From UBA4312 sp002394635 (GTDB lineage Bacteria > Bacillota_I > Bacilli_A > Erysipelotrichales > Erysipelotrichaceae), in the NCBI GenBank assembly GCA_946539765.1, contig CAMNHO010000004.1:1-64000 (forward strand): a stretch of 64,000 bases of DNA, read 5' to 3'. The position numbers and the translations under genes are program-made. This document shows, piece after piece, positions 51,525 to 59,733 of this stretch (position 1 is the stretch's first letter; each line of letters starts with the position of its first letter). The notes beneath the pieces were generated by a model. That model searched no databases, was not told the DNA's origin, and was given only the letters and a program-made list of their open reading frames with translations.

Positions 51525-52695
51525 ACATGTAAGCCGGTCGTTATTAAATCGGTTATCTCGGATCCATACGGTTACATTGGTTACATTGGAAGAAGATGTT
51601 GGCGGAAAATACGATCTGGATCCGGCAATTGATAGTTTTCGTATCCCGGACAAACCGGTTTATTTTCGACATATTCCAAAGCTACGGCACTGGGATACAT
51701 ACGACTGGTGGTCTTTTTATCTGAAATATATGAAGCAAAGAAAAAAGATTGATTGTGCTATCAGCTTTTTGGAACAAGGTAATTACATGAATCTTCGTTC
51801 GAAGACAAGAGAGAAGGTTATTGTTTCGATTCGAAATATGATGTCCTTAAAAAACCGTCAACTACAGTTGGAGGATGATCCTTCCATCATAGGTTATCGA
51901 AAATACAAGGAAAATGCCAATCAGGTAGTATGTGTATCTCGGGTATCAGGTTATGATCAGATTCATACATACGGGATACCATCAAATAAAATATATACAA
52001 TCTACAATTATTGTGATACAGAAAGAATAGATGCTTTATCAAAAGAACCAATCAACGATCCCGTTGTATGTTCCTTTCTGGAAAAACATTCGTTTATTTA
52101 TCTTCATGTAGGTCGATTAAATAAGCAAAAGGGACAATGGCATTTGATCCGTGCGTTTTCAGAAATCCATAGAAACAATTCGCATGTAGGATTGCTGATC
52201 CTGGGGCAAGGAGATTTACAGTCGGAACTAAAAGCAATGATCCAGTCATACAAGTTGGAGAAATCTGTATGTCTGGCAGGGTATAAGGATAATCCATTCC
52301 CTTATTACAGAAAGGCTCATGTATTTGTTCTAAGCAGTGAGTATGAAGGATTTTCCAATGCATTGTTAGAAGCCATGGCGTGCTCTCTGCCTGTCATATC
52401 TACGGATTGTTTATCTGGTCCGGCAGAGCTTCTGGACCCGGATCGTGATCCGAGAGGACCAATCCAGAGCCCAAAGCATGCTCAATATGGTATCTTGACG
52501 CCGGTAGGTTCAATGGAACCAGCATTTGAAAAAAAAGAAATGGATAAACAGGAGCGGTTTCTTTTTCTATGTATGAAGGAATTGCTGGAAGACGAAGAGT
52601 TACGAAAACATTACTGCCAACAAAGCAGGATACGTATCAAGGACTTTGCCCCTGAGGTGATCATAAAGCAGTGGGAAGAAAGGATTCTGGATTGA
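51475..52695 (+). CDS. Family 4 glycosyltransferase (third of three)
   Basis: A 406-residue paralogue with IIYGLSGNGGAEHVSRSLL, VGRLNKQKGQWHLIRAF and SSEYEGFSNALLEAMACSLP. It starts within the end of the second copy; AAGGAAGG sits before ATG 51475, supporting the overlap. The ABC permease begins 3 bp after the stop, tying the glycosyltransferases to export. Confidence 0.87.
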   Translation: MNLMFIIYGLSGNGGAEHVSRSLLNRLSRIHTVTLVTLEEDVGGKYDLDPAIDSFRIPDKPVYFRHIPKLRHWDTYDWWSFYLKYMKQRKKIDCAISFLEQGNYMNLRSKTREKVIVSIRNMMSLKNRQLQLEDDPSIIGYRKYKENANQVVCVSRVSGYDQIHTYGIPSNKIYTIYNYCDTERIDALSKEPINDPVVCSFLEKHSFIYLHVGRLNKQKGQWHLIRAFSEIHRNNSHVGLLILGQGDLQSELKAMIQSYKLEKSVCLAGYKDNPFPYYRKAHVFVLSSEYEGFSNALLEAMACSLPVISTDCLSGPAELLDPDRDPRGPIQSPKHAQYGILTPVGSMEPAFEKKEMDKQERFLFLCMKELLEDEELRKHYCQQSRIRIKDFAPEVIIKQWEERILD

Positions 52696-52698
52696 TCT

Positions 52699-53547
52699 AT
52701 GAATGACAATACTTACTATAAACATATATCTGCTAAACATAATTTGCTGGACCTAAAATTGAAAGAGGTCTGGAAATATAGGGATTTGATCCTTTTGTTT
52801 GCCAGAAAAACGCTTGTTGTATCCTATAAGCAAACGATTTTGGGGCCTTTGTGGTTATTCATAACGCCCTTTGTAACGAGTCTGATGTATATGCTTGTTT
52901 TTGGTCGCATTGCCAAACTTAGTACAGAGGGGATTCCCCAGATCCTTTTTTATCTTTTCAGTAACGCGGCCTGGACATTTTTTTCCACATGTGTGACCAA
53001 TACATCAGATACTTTCGCATCGAATGTCGCTATATTCGGAAAAGTCTATTTTCCAAGGCTGGTTATCCCGCTTTCTAATGTGTTGACATCTCTGGTTCAG
53101 TTTACGGTGCAGTTTGTACTGGGGACAGCCATCATGTTTTATTATGTTATGCAGTCAGAGATAGATTTACAACCGCTTCGATGGGTGCTGATCCCGATTG
53201 TGCTCCTGCATTTGAGTATAGTTAGCCTGGGATTTGGTATCATTGCTTCCAGCCTGACAACAAAGTATAGAGATTTACGTATGCTGATCCAATTCATCAT
53301 TCGTTTATGGATGTATGCGTCTCCGGTTGTTTATCCTTTATCTCAGTTCACACAAGGGGTTTTACGCCGGATCCTTTTGTTGAATCCGGTGACTGTACCG
53401 ATGGAGATGCTGCGCTATGCTTTATGGGGTACTCCGACTATACCGGCAGGATGGATCCTGTATTCCTGGATTATATCCTTTCTATTATTCTTCTTCGGAA
53501 TCATGTTGTTTAATTATGTGGAGCGGACTTTTGCGGATACAGTGTAG
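52699..53547 (+). CDS. Polysaccharide ABC exporter permease (Wzm/TagG-like)
   Basis: A 282-residue ABC-2 membrane protein with six hydrophobic spans between ~35 and 275. The N-terminal KHNLLDLKLKEVWKYRDLI and VSYKQTILGPLW segments are typical of O-antigen/teichoic acid exporters. With the ATPase downstream it would flip a polyprenyl-linked, fully built polymer outward. It lies between glycosyltransferase genes and the ATPase with gaps of 3 and 8 bp. Confidence 0.92.
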   Translation: MNDNTYYKHISAKHNLLDLKLKEVWKYRDLILLFARKTLVVSYKQTILGPLWLFITPFVTSLMYMLVFGRIAKLSTEGIPQILFYLFSNAAWTFFSTCVTNTSDTFASNVAIFGKVYFPRLVIPLSNVLTSLVQFTVQFVLGTAIMFYYVMQSEIDLQPLRWVLIPIVLLHLSIVSLGFGIIASSLTTKYRDLRMLIQFIIRLWMYASPVVYPLSQFTQGVLRRILLLNPVTVPMEMLRYALWGTPTIPAGWILYSWIISFLLFFFGIMLFNYVERTFADTV

Positions 53548-53555
53548 GTGATAGT

Positions 53556-54851
53556 ATGAACAATAACCAGAAAGAAGTGGCAATCCGGATCTCACATGTC
53601 AGCAAGGAGTACCGGTTAGGACAGCTTGGAGGGCGTACGCTGCAACATGATCTACAAAGCTGGTGGGCCAAAAAGCATAATCGTCCGGATCCAAATGCTA
53701 AAATCGGTCAGGAACGGCTGAACGGCGAACAGTTTATGGCACTGGATGATATCAATCTTACCATTTATAAAGGAGAAGCCATTGGTATTATCGGCCGTAA
53801 CGGAGCCGGTAAAAGTACATTGCTGAAGATTTTATCTCAAATTACTGCGCCAACCAAAGGAGATGTGGAAATCTATGGACGCATTGCCTCCATGCTGGAG
53901 GTTGGAACAGGCTTTCATCCGGAAATGACAGGAAGAGAAAATGTTTACTTAAACGGATCGATTTTGGGAATGACACGAGAAGAAATCGATGCCAAAATGC
54001 AAAGTATTATTGAATTCAGTGAAATCGGGCCGTTTATTGATACACCGGTAAAACGGTATTCCAGCGGTATGTATGTTAAACTGGCATTTGCTGTTTCGGC
54101 TCATTTGGACAGTGAGATCCTGATCATGGATGAAGTACTAGCTGTCGGGGATGTACTTTTTCGAAAAAAAAGTCTTAGTAAAATGCAGGACCAGTCAGAT
54201 TCCGGGAAAACAATTTTGTATGTGAGCCACAATATGGCTACGATCCGTCAATTGTGTGACCGTTGTGCCGTTTTACATGAAGGGAAGCTGATTTATGTCG
54301 GCGATACGGAAAAAGCAATCCAACTGTACCTGGATACTATTCTTGTTTCAGACGTAAGACGAGATTTATCGGTTATGAAACGATCCGCTCGTCTGACCAA
54401 TCAGAAAATGAAACTGCTCATGGCGGAATATCCCCATAAAAAGAATATTCAATTTGCTAATCATGAGCCAGTCCGTATGCATATGCAGTGGGAGAATCTT
54501 CAGGATTACAACGATCTGTGTTTGCGCATTGAAATCTATACACTGGATGATGCTTTGCTTGCCAGCTATCCGCTTTACAATATTCGTTCAGGACGTAAAG
54601 GAAATCAGGAAGATTTCTATGTCCAGCTGGATATTTCCAACTTTGTCCAGGGAACATATAAGATGAAATTTACGTTCTTTTTTCAAGATGCTAATGAAAC
54701 AATTCATGATACAGATCGCGTGATTGGTCTGTTCTTTGAAAAGTTAAGTGGACCAAATGATCCAGAATGGGATTCCAGTCGCTGGGGATATATAAAACTA
54801 TCAAAAGCAGTAATCGTATCTGCAAAAGAGGCAAAAACATGGAAGTCATAG
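53556..54851 (+). CDS. Polysaccharide ABC exporter ATPase (Wzt/TagH-like) with C-terminal domain
   Basis: A 431-residue protein. The ABC ATPase domain (~1-255) has Walker A GRNGAGKST (80-88), signature YSSGMYVKLAF and Walker B ILIMDEVLAVGD. A beta-rich C-terminal domain (~285-425) resembles Wzt C-domains, which recognise the end of the exported glycan in some O-antigen systems. That raises the chance that the polymer carries a capping group, for instance one placed by a LicD enzyme. The decayed glycosyltransferase overlaps its last codons. Confidence 0.92.
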   Translation: MNNNQKEVAIRISHVSKEYRLGQLGGRTLQHDLQSWWAKKHNRPDPNAKIGQERLNGEQFMALDDINLTIYKGEAIGIIGRNGAGKSTLLKILSQITAPTKGDVEIYGRIASMLEVGTGFHPEMTGRENVYLNGSILGMTREEIDAKMQSIIEFSEIGPFIDTPVKRYSSGMYVKLAFAVSAHLDSEILIMDEVLAVGDVLFRKKSLSKMQDQSDSGKTILYVSHNMATIRQLCDRCAVLHEGKLIYVGDTEKAIQLYLDTILVSDVRRDLSVMKRSARLTNQKMKLLMAEYPHKKNIQFANHEPVRMHMQWENLQDYNDLCLRIEIYTLDDALLASYPLYNIRSGRKGNQEDFYVQLDISNFVQGTYKMKFTFFFQDANETIHDTDRVIGLFFEKLSGPNDPEWDSSRWGYIKLSKAVIVSAKEAKTWKS

Positions 54852-55755
54852 ATATTTATATATTATACGGGTGCCATCATTACCCACAGATCGTCACGGG
54901 ATTTCTGGAATCTGGAACGCAACTATTCGGTTCGTATACATGACATGCGAAAACAATATGCCTCCAGCCCTATCTGTAACGTTCCGGTGGTGAAAGTTCA
55001 CTTTAAGGATATAAGATTGTTCTATGACAGCGAAGACAGTTACTGGACATATCCGGAAACGTGTAAATTGCTAGATCAGTGTGATTATTATTTTAAAAAA
55101 AGTTTTCTACCAAAGAGAATGAAACGCATTTTCAGCCTGTATAGGCTGCTAAAATGTATCCTCATCGATCAGATATAAAGGGTTAGGCTGCTATATCAAA
55201 GGTCGCATTGAATCTTCATAATTGCGGGTCCAGCGGTGGTCCATTCCAAACCAGAGGTGCATTTCAGTGCACACTTTGCTCACTTATGGTATGAGACAAA
55301 TGTACAAAAAGATGAGGATCCATATAATCCGAAGCTTAAAAGATGCGTTTGGGACGCTTTTGTCGGCGGGCCGGAAGATAATTCTGCATCCCGGCAGCTG
55401 GCGCCAGATTTGATTCTTCCTAAGAAGATGACAGAACGAAAAGCCTATTTGCGGAATATGCATACGTGTGATATCTATATTTCCACTACCGAGTATAGGT
55501 GCAAAACTGGATGAATACGTAACCACTTACAAGGCAATCGTGACGGAACCTCTTTTTTACGAGGCTCCTTATTTTACAGAGAGGATCTACTATCTTCCTT
55601 TTAGGAATATAGAGCAATGTATAGAAATCGGGGATGATATGATGAGCGATGAAAGCAGACGAAGAAACATTCGAAAAAACAATCATCAATACTATATGAA
55701 GTATTTACGTCTGGATCGGTTGGGCAAAGGGACATTACAGATATTGGAACAATAA
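54839..55755 (+). pseudogene. Frameshifted glycosyltransferase
   Basis: A once ~300-residue glycosyltransferase now broken into at least three frames. The first piece (54839-54943) begins MEVIDIYILYGCHHYP and stops. A second piece (to 55178) includes VVKVHFKDIRLFYD and DQCDYYFKKSF. Another (from ~55236) has HSKPEVHFSAHFAHLWYE. The last (55468-55755) has GAKLDEYVTTYKAIVTEPL and YYLPFRNIEQCIE. The pieces run in the expected order of one protein, with the late GxKxxEYV-x-x-KAIVTEPL box of a surface-sugar GT. The original start overlapped the ABC ATPase stop, so it was once a coupled member of the operon. Confidence 0.85.
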
Positions 55756-55756
55756 A

Positions 55757-55787
55757 GGGAATCTATTAAGATTCCCTGATTTTTTTA
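55757..55787. terminator. Terminator between convergent units
   Basis: GGGAATCT (55757-55764), loop ATTA, AGATTCCC (55769-55776), then TGATTTTTTT. The stem overlaps the end of the reverse-strand glycosyltransferase. Confidence 0.87.
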
Positions 55788-56608
55788 TAGACTTGTAATG
55801 AATGATACTTATGCCGAACCTTTAATTTTGTACGTCGATACTCTGTTTTATAGACGTATGTAGTGGAAACATCTTCCATGTGCACCACTTTCAGACTAGG
55901 GTCATAACATATTTTCAAACCCTGTCGATCACATTCCAGTGCCAGGATTTCTTCTTCCATGTACAAGAAGGTATCTGGATGGAACAAATATTCTCTGTTT
56001 TCTAAAAAGTGTCTTGAAAAAATATAACAGGCGCCGTGAAGGACAACGTGTTCTCTTTTGGTCTTCCAAAGTGTATGCGGTTTTTTTTCTTTGCCAAGTG
56101 TCTGTATTTTACTACGGATGTAATACGAAAGAAAATGCTTATTGGCTTTACGATATTGTTCAATCTGACCATCGATCGTCTTCAGATCCGGCAGGTCCGT
56201 TTTGGTGGGACTTTGGTGCTCGTTGATCCTTGGGGAAAAGATATCCGGTCCGAGTACATCAAAAGCCGTTTGATGATGGATCTCTTCAATCCTCTCTAGA
56301 AAATCCGCCTGTTGTATATAAACATCATTATTCATCACGATCAGATATTCTGTGTCTCTGCGAAGAAAATAATCCCTGCCTAAATTGTTCCCTTTCGCAA
56401 ATCCCAAATTTGAACCGGTATGTAAAAGATGGACTCCCGGGACATTTTGAAATTGCTGTTTGAGCTTATGTCCGCTTTGATTTGTCGAACCATTATCTAT
56501 TATTAATATGTCCGTTGTGTTACCGAATGTTTTTAACAGGCATTGCACACATTCTGCAGTCATATCATAATCCATATAATGAAGGATCAAAAAACCATAC
56601 TGGCTCAT
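55766..56608 (-). CDS. Family 2 glycosyltransferase, rhamnosyltransferase-like
   Basis: A 280-residue GT2 enzyme. It has FLILHYMDYDMTAECVQCLL near the start, LIIDNGSTNQSG (~38), LGFAKGNNLG (~70) and the metal-site MNNDVY (~93). This N-D-N-G-S plus GFAxGNN pattern is typical of rhamnosyl- and related transferases. The ATG at 56608 shares one base with the stop of the upstream gene (TAATG), so translation is coupled. GGAGGG precedes it. It lies on the strand opposite to the rest of the polymer locus. Confidence 0.87.
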   Translation of the reverse strand: MSQYGFLILHYMDYDMTAECVQCLLKTFGNTTDILIIDNGSTNQSGHKLKQQFQNVPGVHLLHTGSNLGFAKGNNLGRDYFLRRDTEYLIVMNNDVYIQQADFLERIEEIHHQTAFDVLGPDIFSPRINEHQSPTKTDLPDLKTIDGQIEQYRKANKHFLSYYIRSKIQTLGKEKKPHTLWKTKREHVVLHGACYIFSRHFLENREYLFHPDTFLYMEEEILALECDRQGLKICYDPSLKVVHMEDVSTTYVYKTEYRRTKLKVRHKYHSLQVYKKIRES

Positions 56609-57840
56609 TAGAGGCCCTCCACTTCTAATATATAGATGCGGTCGGTCTTTCTGCGCTTCAATGTATGATCTTCTACATAGGTGCATTTCTGTACAAACAG
56701 ATGAAGAACATGGCAATCAGACCACAGTTGACTATCATATAAAGGTTCATATTGCCCCATATTTATGGAATACAGATTGGTTATCTGTGTCTGGATCCCC
56801 TCTATGCGGGCCAGGGAAATCCAGTTATTACGTTCTTGATCACGAAGGAGAAGATATATGTATTGATCGTCCGCAAGAATCTGCGGGCGTGCACATGGTA
56901 GTTTCTTGGTGCCTCGACCAGACAGAGAAAAGTCGCTGTGACGTAAGTGCAGATTCCGATGATGCCAGAAACCGTTTTCCAAGAAATGAAGGTGGTATTG
57001 CACGGTTTTATTTTGCCGGTAGATGGAAATGATATAAGGATGGTCCTTGGTATTCACTGTCATGGAGGTCTGATTGATCAGCATAGAGTTTTCCGGGATA
57101 GGACATATTGTGATTCCCTCGGATGATTTAGTTATCGGCAAAGGAAGGATCTTCTGCTTATCATTCATAAACTGCCGGCAGGAAGCATCGCATGAGACGA
57201 TATAACACAGATCAAAATTGGTCTGCACATCCGAGGTTCTCCGCCAGCACCACGAGATATGCAAACGATCCTTATGATCAACACAAGCCTGCCAGTACGG
57301 AGAGCATTGATTCTCTCCGTCTATCACGTTATCGTGTAGCCGTATCCATCGTTGATTTTCAGTATCGTATTGATTTAATACTACATTACCGCTGCCGGCG
57401 CTGCCATTACGATAAAGGAATAGTAAGTTTCCGGATTTCTGGCGATAGAATTCCGGATATGTTGCTTGATCCTCCAATGAACCAATCATCGATTTTTTGC
57501 TCAGGTTCAGATTTTCATCCATCTGATAATAACGCAGTTGTTTATTATGGACCGGGACACAAATATGAAGGGTCTTGTTCCCATCGACTATAATGGATAA
57601 ACCGTTATGAGCATCATTCATATTGTTGAAAATATGCGTATGGATGATATCCCATCGTACAGATGGTAGATGCCGTCTAGCTATGATGACCTCCCCTATT
57701 TTATTGTAAAAAGCACAAAACTGGATCACCGTGTTTTTTTCTATGTAAGAGGTGATGGCTTGTTTGCGAAAAGACGAAACGTTAATGGCGTTCGATGATA
57801 AACCTTTTCGCACGGGAACTCTGGTATTCTTTGACTTCAT
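56608..57840 (-). CDS. BNR_4-type beta-propeller protein
   Basis: A 410-residue protein without a signal peptide or membrane span. The pattern DAHNGLSIIVDGNKTLHICVPVHN (~75-98; seen as HN-x-I-x-x-D-G followed by H-x-x-x-x-H-N) and LRYYQMD match the BNR_4 repeat family, a sialidase-like seven-bladed propeller also found in some polysaccharide lyases. LHISWCWRRTSD and YPYFYR-like strands recur. It may bind or act on the polymer, but its apparent cytosolic location is odd for a glycan hydrolase. Coupled to the reverse-strand GT2, and starting 136 bp from the divergent ugd gene. Confidence 0.65.
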   Translation of the reverse strand: MKSKNTRVPVRKGLSSNAINVSSFRKQAITSYIEKNTVIQFCAFYNKIGEVIIARRHLPSVRWDIIHTHIFNNMNDAHNGLSIIVDGNKTLHICVPVHNKQLRYYQMDENLNLSKKSMIGSLEDQATYPEFYRQKSGNLLFLYRNGSAGSGNVVLNQYDTENQRWIRLHDNVIDGENQCSPYWQACVDHKDRLHISWCWRRTSDVQTNFDLCYIVSCDASCRQFMNDKQKILPLPITKSSEGITICPIPENSMLINQTSMTVNTKDHPYIISIYRQNKTVQYHLHFLENGFWHHRNLHLRHSDFSLSGRGTKKLPCARPQILADDQYIYLLLRDQERNNWISLARIEGIQTQITNLYSINMGQYEPLYDSQLWSDCHVLHLFVQKCTYVEDHTLKRRKTDRIYILEVEGL

Positions 57841-57923
57841 ACTTGCAGTATATTATCCATTCAAAAGTCATTCAAGAAAAATAAATGAAAATATGTATAT
57901 ATAATATAAGATAAGTAACAAAA

Positions 57924-57932
57924 TGTTATAAT
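57924..57932 (+). promoter_or_regulatory. Extended -10 promoter for ugd
   Basis: TGTTATAAT (57924-57932) is a perfect extended -10 box in a very AT-rich divergent gap, 45 bp before the TTG start. No good -35 is needed for this type. Confidence 0.55.
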
Positions 57933-57976
57933 ATGTATAAACTATATAAATACTTTAGTAATAGGAGGCGTATACT

Positions 57977-59149
57977 TTGCGGTTTTCAATCATTGGACTA
58001 GGTTATGTTGGTTTATCTTTAGCTGTTTTATTATCCGAGAGGTATCCAGTCACAATATATGATACAAACAGCGAAAAAATGAACAAGGTCTTGAAGAAAC
58101 AATCCCCAATACAGGACGTTTACATAGAAAAGTATCTGAAAGAAAAAAAACTGCTTTTAAAAAAGGCAGATAGCCTGGAAGAAGCTGTGCATGATAAAGA
58201 TTTTGTAATTTTGGCGTTGCCGACAGATTATGATGTTCAGACGCAAAGCTTTGATACGTCTGCTCTTGATGAAATATTCAAAACCAACTTAGACGGTACT
58301 TCTACAGTTGTTATCAAATCCACGATTCCTCCGGGGTACACACAGTCTTTGCGGGAAAAGGGATTTCGGGTATTGTTTTCTCCGGAGTTTCTCAGGGAAA
58401 CGCATGCTTTGTATGATAATTTATTCCCAAGTCGTATTATTGTCGGTTGCGATGACGAGCTAAAAGAACAGGCACAGATTTTTGCTGAAAGTGTGAGAGA
58501 ATGTACTTGTAAAGAGAATGTACCTGTGGAAATTATGGGAACCGGGGAAGCCGAGTGTGTGAAACTGTTTTCTAATACTTATTTAGCCCTACGAGTAGCT
58601 TTTTTTAATGAGCTGGATACATATGCTGATTTGAAAGGATTGGACACCGGCAGTATTATCCGAGGGGTCTGCCTCGATCCACGGATTGGAAACTTTTACA
58701 ACAATCCGAGTTTTGGTTATGGGGGCTATTGTTTGCCCAAGGATACGAAACAGATGCTGGCTAATTATAGAGATGTGCCCAATGACATCATTCAGGCGGT
58801 GGTATCCAGCAACCAGACACGAAAGGACTTTATTGCTAAACGGGTTTATTCAAAGATCCAAGCCAATCAAACTGTAGGCATTTATCGATTAACGATGAAG
58901 AAAGGCTCTGATAATTTCCGAAGCAGCAGTATTCTGGGAATAATCCAACGGTTGCAGAAAGAGAAGGTGTCTATATTGATCTATGAACCTCTTATAACAG
59001 AAGGAAGAACAGAATATGGGATGATCACCCACAATTGGAACACGTTTACAAGGGAAGCGGACATTGTGCTGGCAAACCGCTATGACGAACAACTGGAGAG
59101 AATAAAAGAAAAAGTATATACAAGAGATATTTTTCAAAGAGATGAATAA
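57977..59149 (+). CDS. ugd: UDP-glucose 6-dehydrogenase
   Basis: A 390-residue enzyme that oxidises UDP-glucose to UDP-glucuronate with two NAD+. The Rossmann start FSIIGLGYVGLSLAVLL lies at 3-19, KSTIPPGYT near 114 and SPEFLRE near 134. The catalytic cysteine is in GYGGYCLPKD (Cys252). UDP-ManNAc and UDP-GlcNAc dehydrogenases share this fold, but the SPEFLREG-like box and length favour UDP-glucose. Translation starts at TTG 57977, 8 bp after AGGAGG. The product can feed the UDP-glucuronate 4-epimerase at 47.4 kb. Confidence 0.9.
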   Translation: MRFSIIGLGYVGLSLAVLLSERYPVTIYDTNSEKMNKVLKKQSPIQDVYIEKYLKEKKLLLKKADSLEEAVHDKDFVILALPTDYDVQTQSFDTSALDEIFKTNLDGTSTVVIKSTIPPGYTQSLREKGFRVLFSPEFLRETHALYDNLFPSRIIVGCDDELKEQAQIFAESVRECTCKENVPVEIMGTGEAECVKLFSNTYLALRVAFFNELDTYADLKGLDTGSIIRGVCLDPRIGNFYNNPSFGYGGYCLPKDTKQMLANYRDVPNDIIQAVVSSNQTRKDFIAKRVYSKIQANQTVGIYRLTMKKGSDNFRSSSILGIIQRLQKEKVSILIYEPLITEGRTEYGMITHNWNTFTREADIVLANRYDEQLERIKEKVYTRDIFQRDE

Positions 59150-59150
59150 G

Positions 59151-59195
59151 AAGGAATGGAATTCCAGATAAATTGGAGTTTCATTCCTTTTTTTG
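59151..59195 (+). terminator. ugd terminator
   Basis: AAGGAATG (59151-59158) pairs with CATTCCTT (59182-59189), with further inner pairing, then a run of T. Confidence 0.85.
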
Positions 59196-59222
59196 TGGTT
59201 TTCAAAAAAAAATAAAAAAATA

Positions 59223-59251
59223 TAGCAAAAAACGCATCCATGATGTATGAT
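59223..59251 (+). promoter_or_regulatory. mraZ (dcw) promoter
   Basis: -10 TATGAT (59246-59251) with a weak -35 TAGCAA (59223-59228) at 17 bp. The first MraZ-type box overlaps the -10. Confidence 0.55.
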
Positions 59252-59286
59252 AGTGGTACAAAGTAGCAGATTGTGTCACAAAGTGG
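59250..59286 (+). promoter_or_regulatory. MraZ operator: four 10-bp-spaced boxes
   Basis: ATAGTGG (59250), AAAGTAG (59260), ATTGTGT (59270) and AAAGTGG (59280) start exactly 10 bp apart, giving the consensus A-(A/T)-(A/T)-G-T-G-G on one DNA face. MraZ is known to bind tandem GTG-containing repeats before its own gene; in Mollicutes the box is AAAGTG(T/G). The position over the transcription start fits autoregulation. Confidence 0.75.
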
Positions 59287-59298
59287 GGGGTGAGGCAC

Positions 59299-59730
59299 AT
59301 GTTCATGGGTGAATACGGACATAACATCGATCGTAAGGGGCGATTGATCATGCCTGCAAAATTTCGAGAAGAACTTGGTGAACATGTGGTCGTTACTCGT
59401 GGACTGGATGGATGTTTGTATGTCTATACATCGGAACAATGGATGGAAGTTTACAAGCGTTTATCCGCTTTGCCAACTACCAATAAGAATGCGCGTTGGT
59501 ACCAGCGTATGGTCTTATCCAAGGCATCAGAATGTGAAATGGACAGCCAGGGACGTATTTTGATTCCGTCGTCGCTTACGTCTTTAGCGGGTTTACAAAA
59601 AGAATGTTTGATCATCGGTATGGCAAATCATCTGGAAATCTGGGCCAAGGATCGTTGGGAGTCTTTGGAAGAGCAGCAGAGCGATTTGTTTGAAGATATG
59701 GCCGAAGAATTGTCAGACATTATGGGGTAA
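59299..59730 (+). CDS. mraZ: Transcriptional regulator MraZ
   Basis: A 143-residue AbrB-like regulator with two swapped-hairpin repeats. It has MFMGEYGHNIDRKGRLIMPAKFR at the start (cited as DRKGRL...PAKFR) and the second copy SECEMDSQGRILIPSSL near residue 79-93. Each D-x-x-G-R motif binds DNA. MraZ forms a ring and controls the dcw operon through the boxes just upstream. The ATG at 59299 fits the family start; GTG 59290 is rejected because it is part of the G-rich ribosome binding site. rsmH follows after 3 bp. Confidence 0.95.
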   Translation: MFMGEYGHNIDRKGRLIMPAKFREELGEHVVVTRGLDGCLYVYTSEQWMEVYKRLSALPTTNKNARWYQRMVLSKASECEMDSQGRILIPSSLTSLAGLQKECLIIGMANHLEIWAKDRWESLEEQQSDLFEDMAEELSDIMG

Positions 59731-59733
59731 TGT

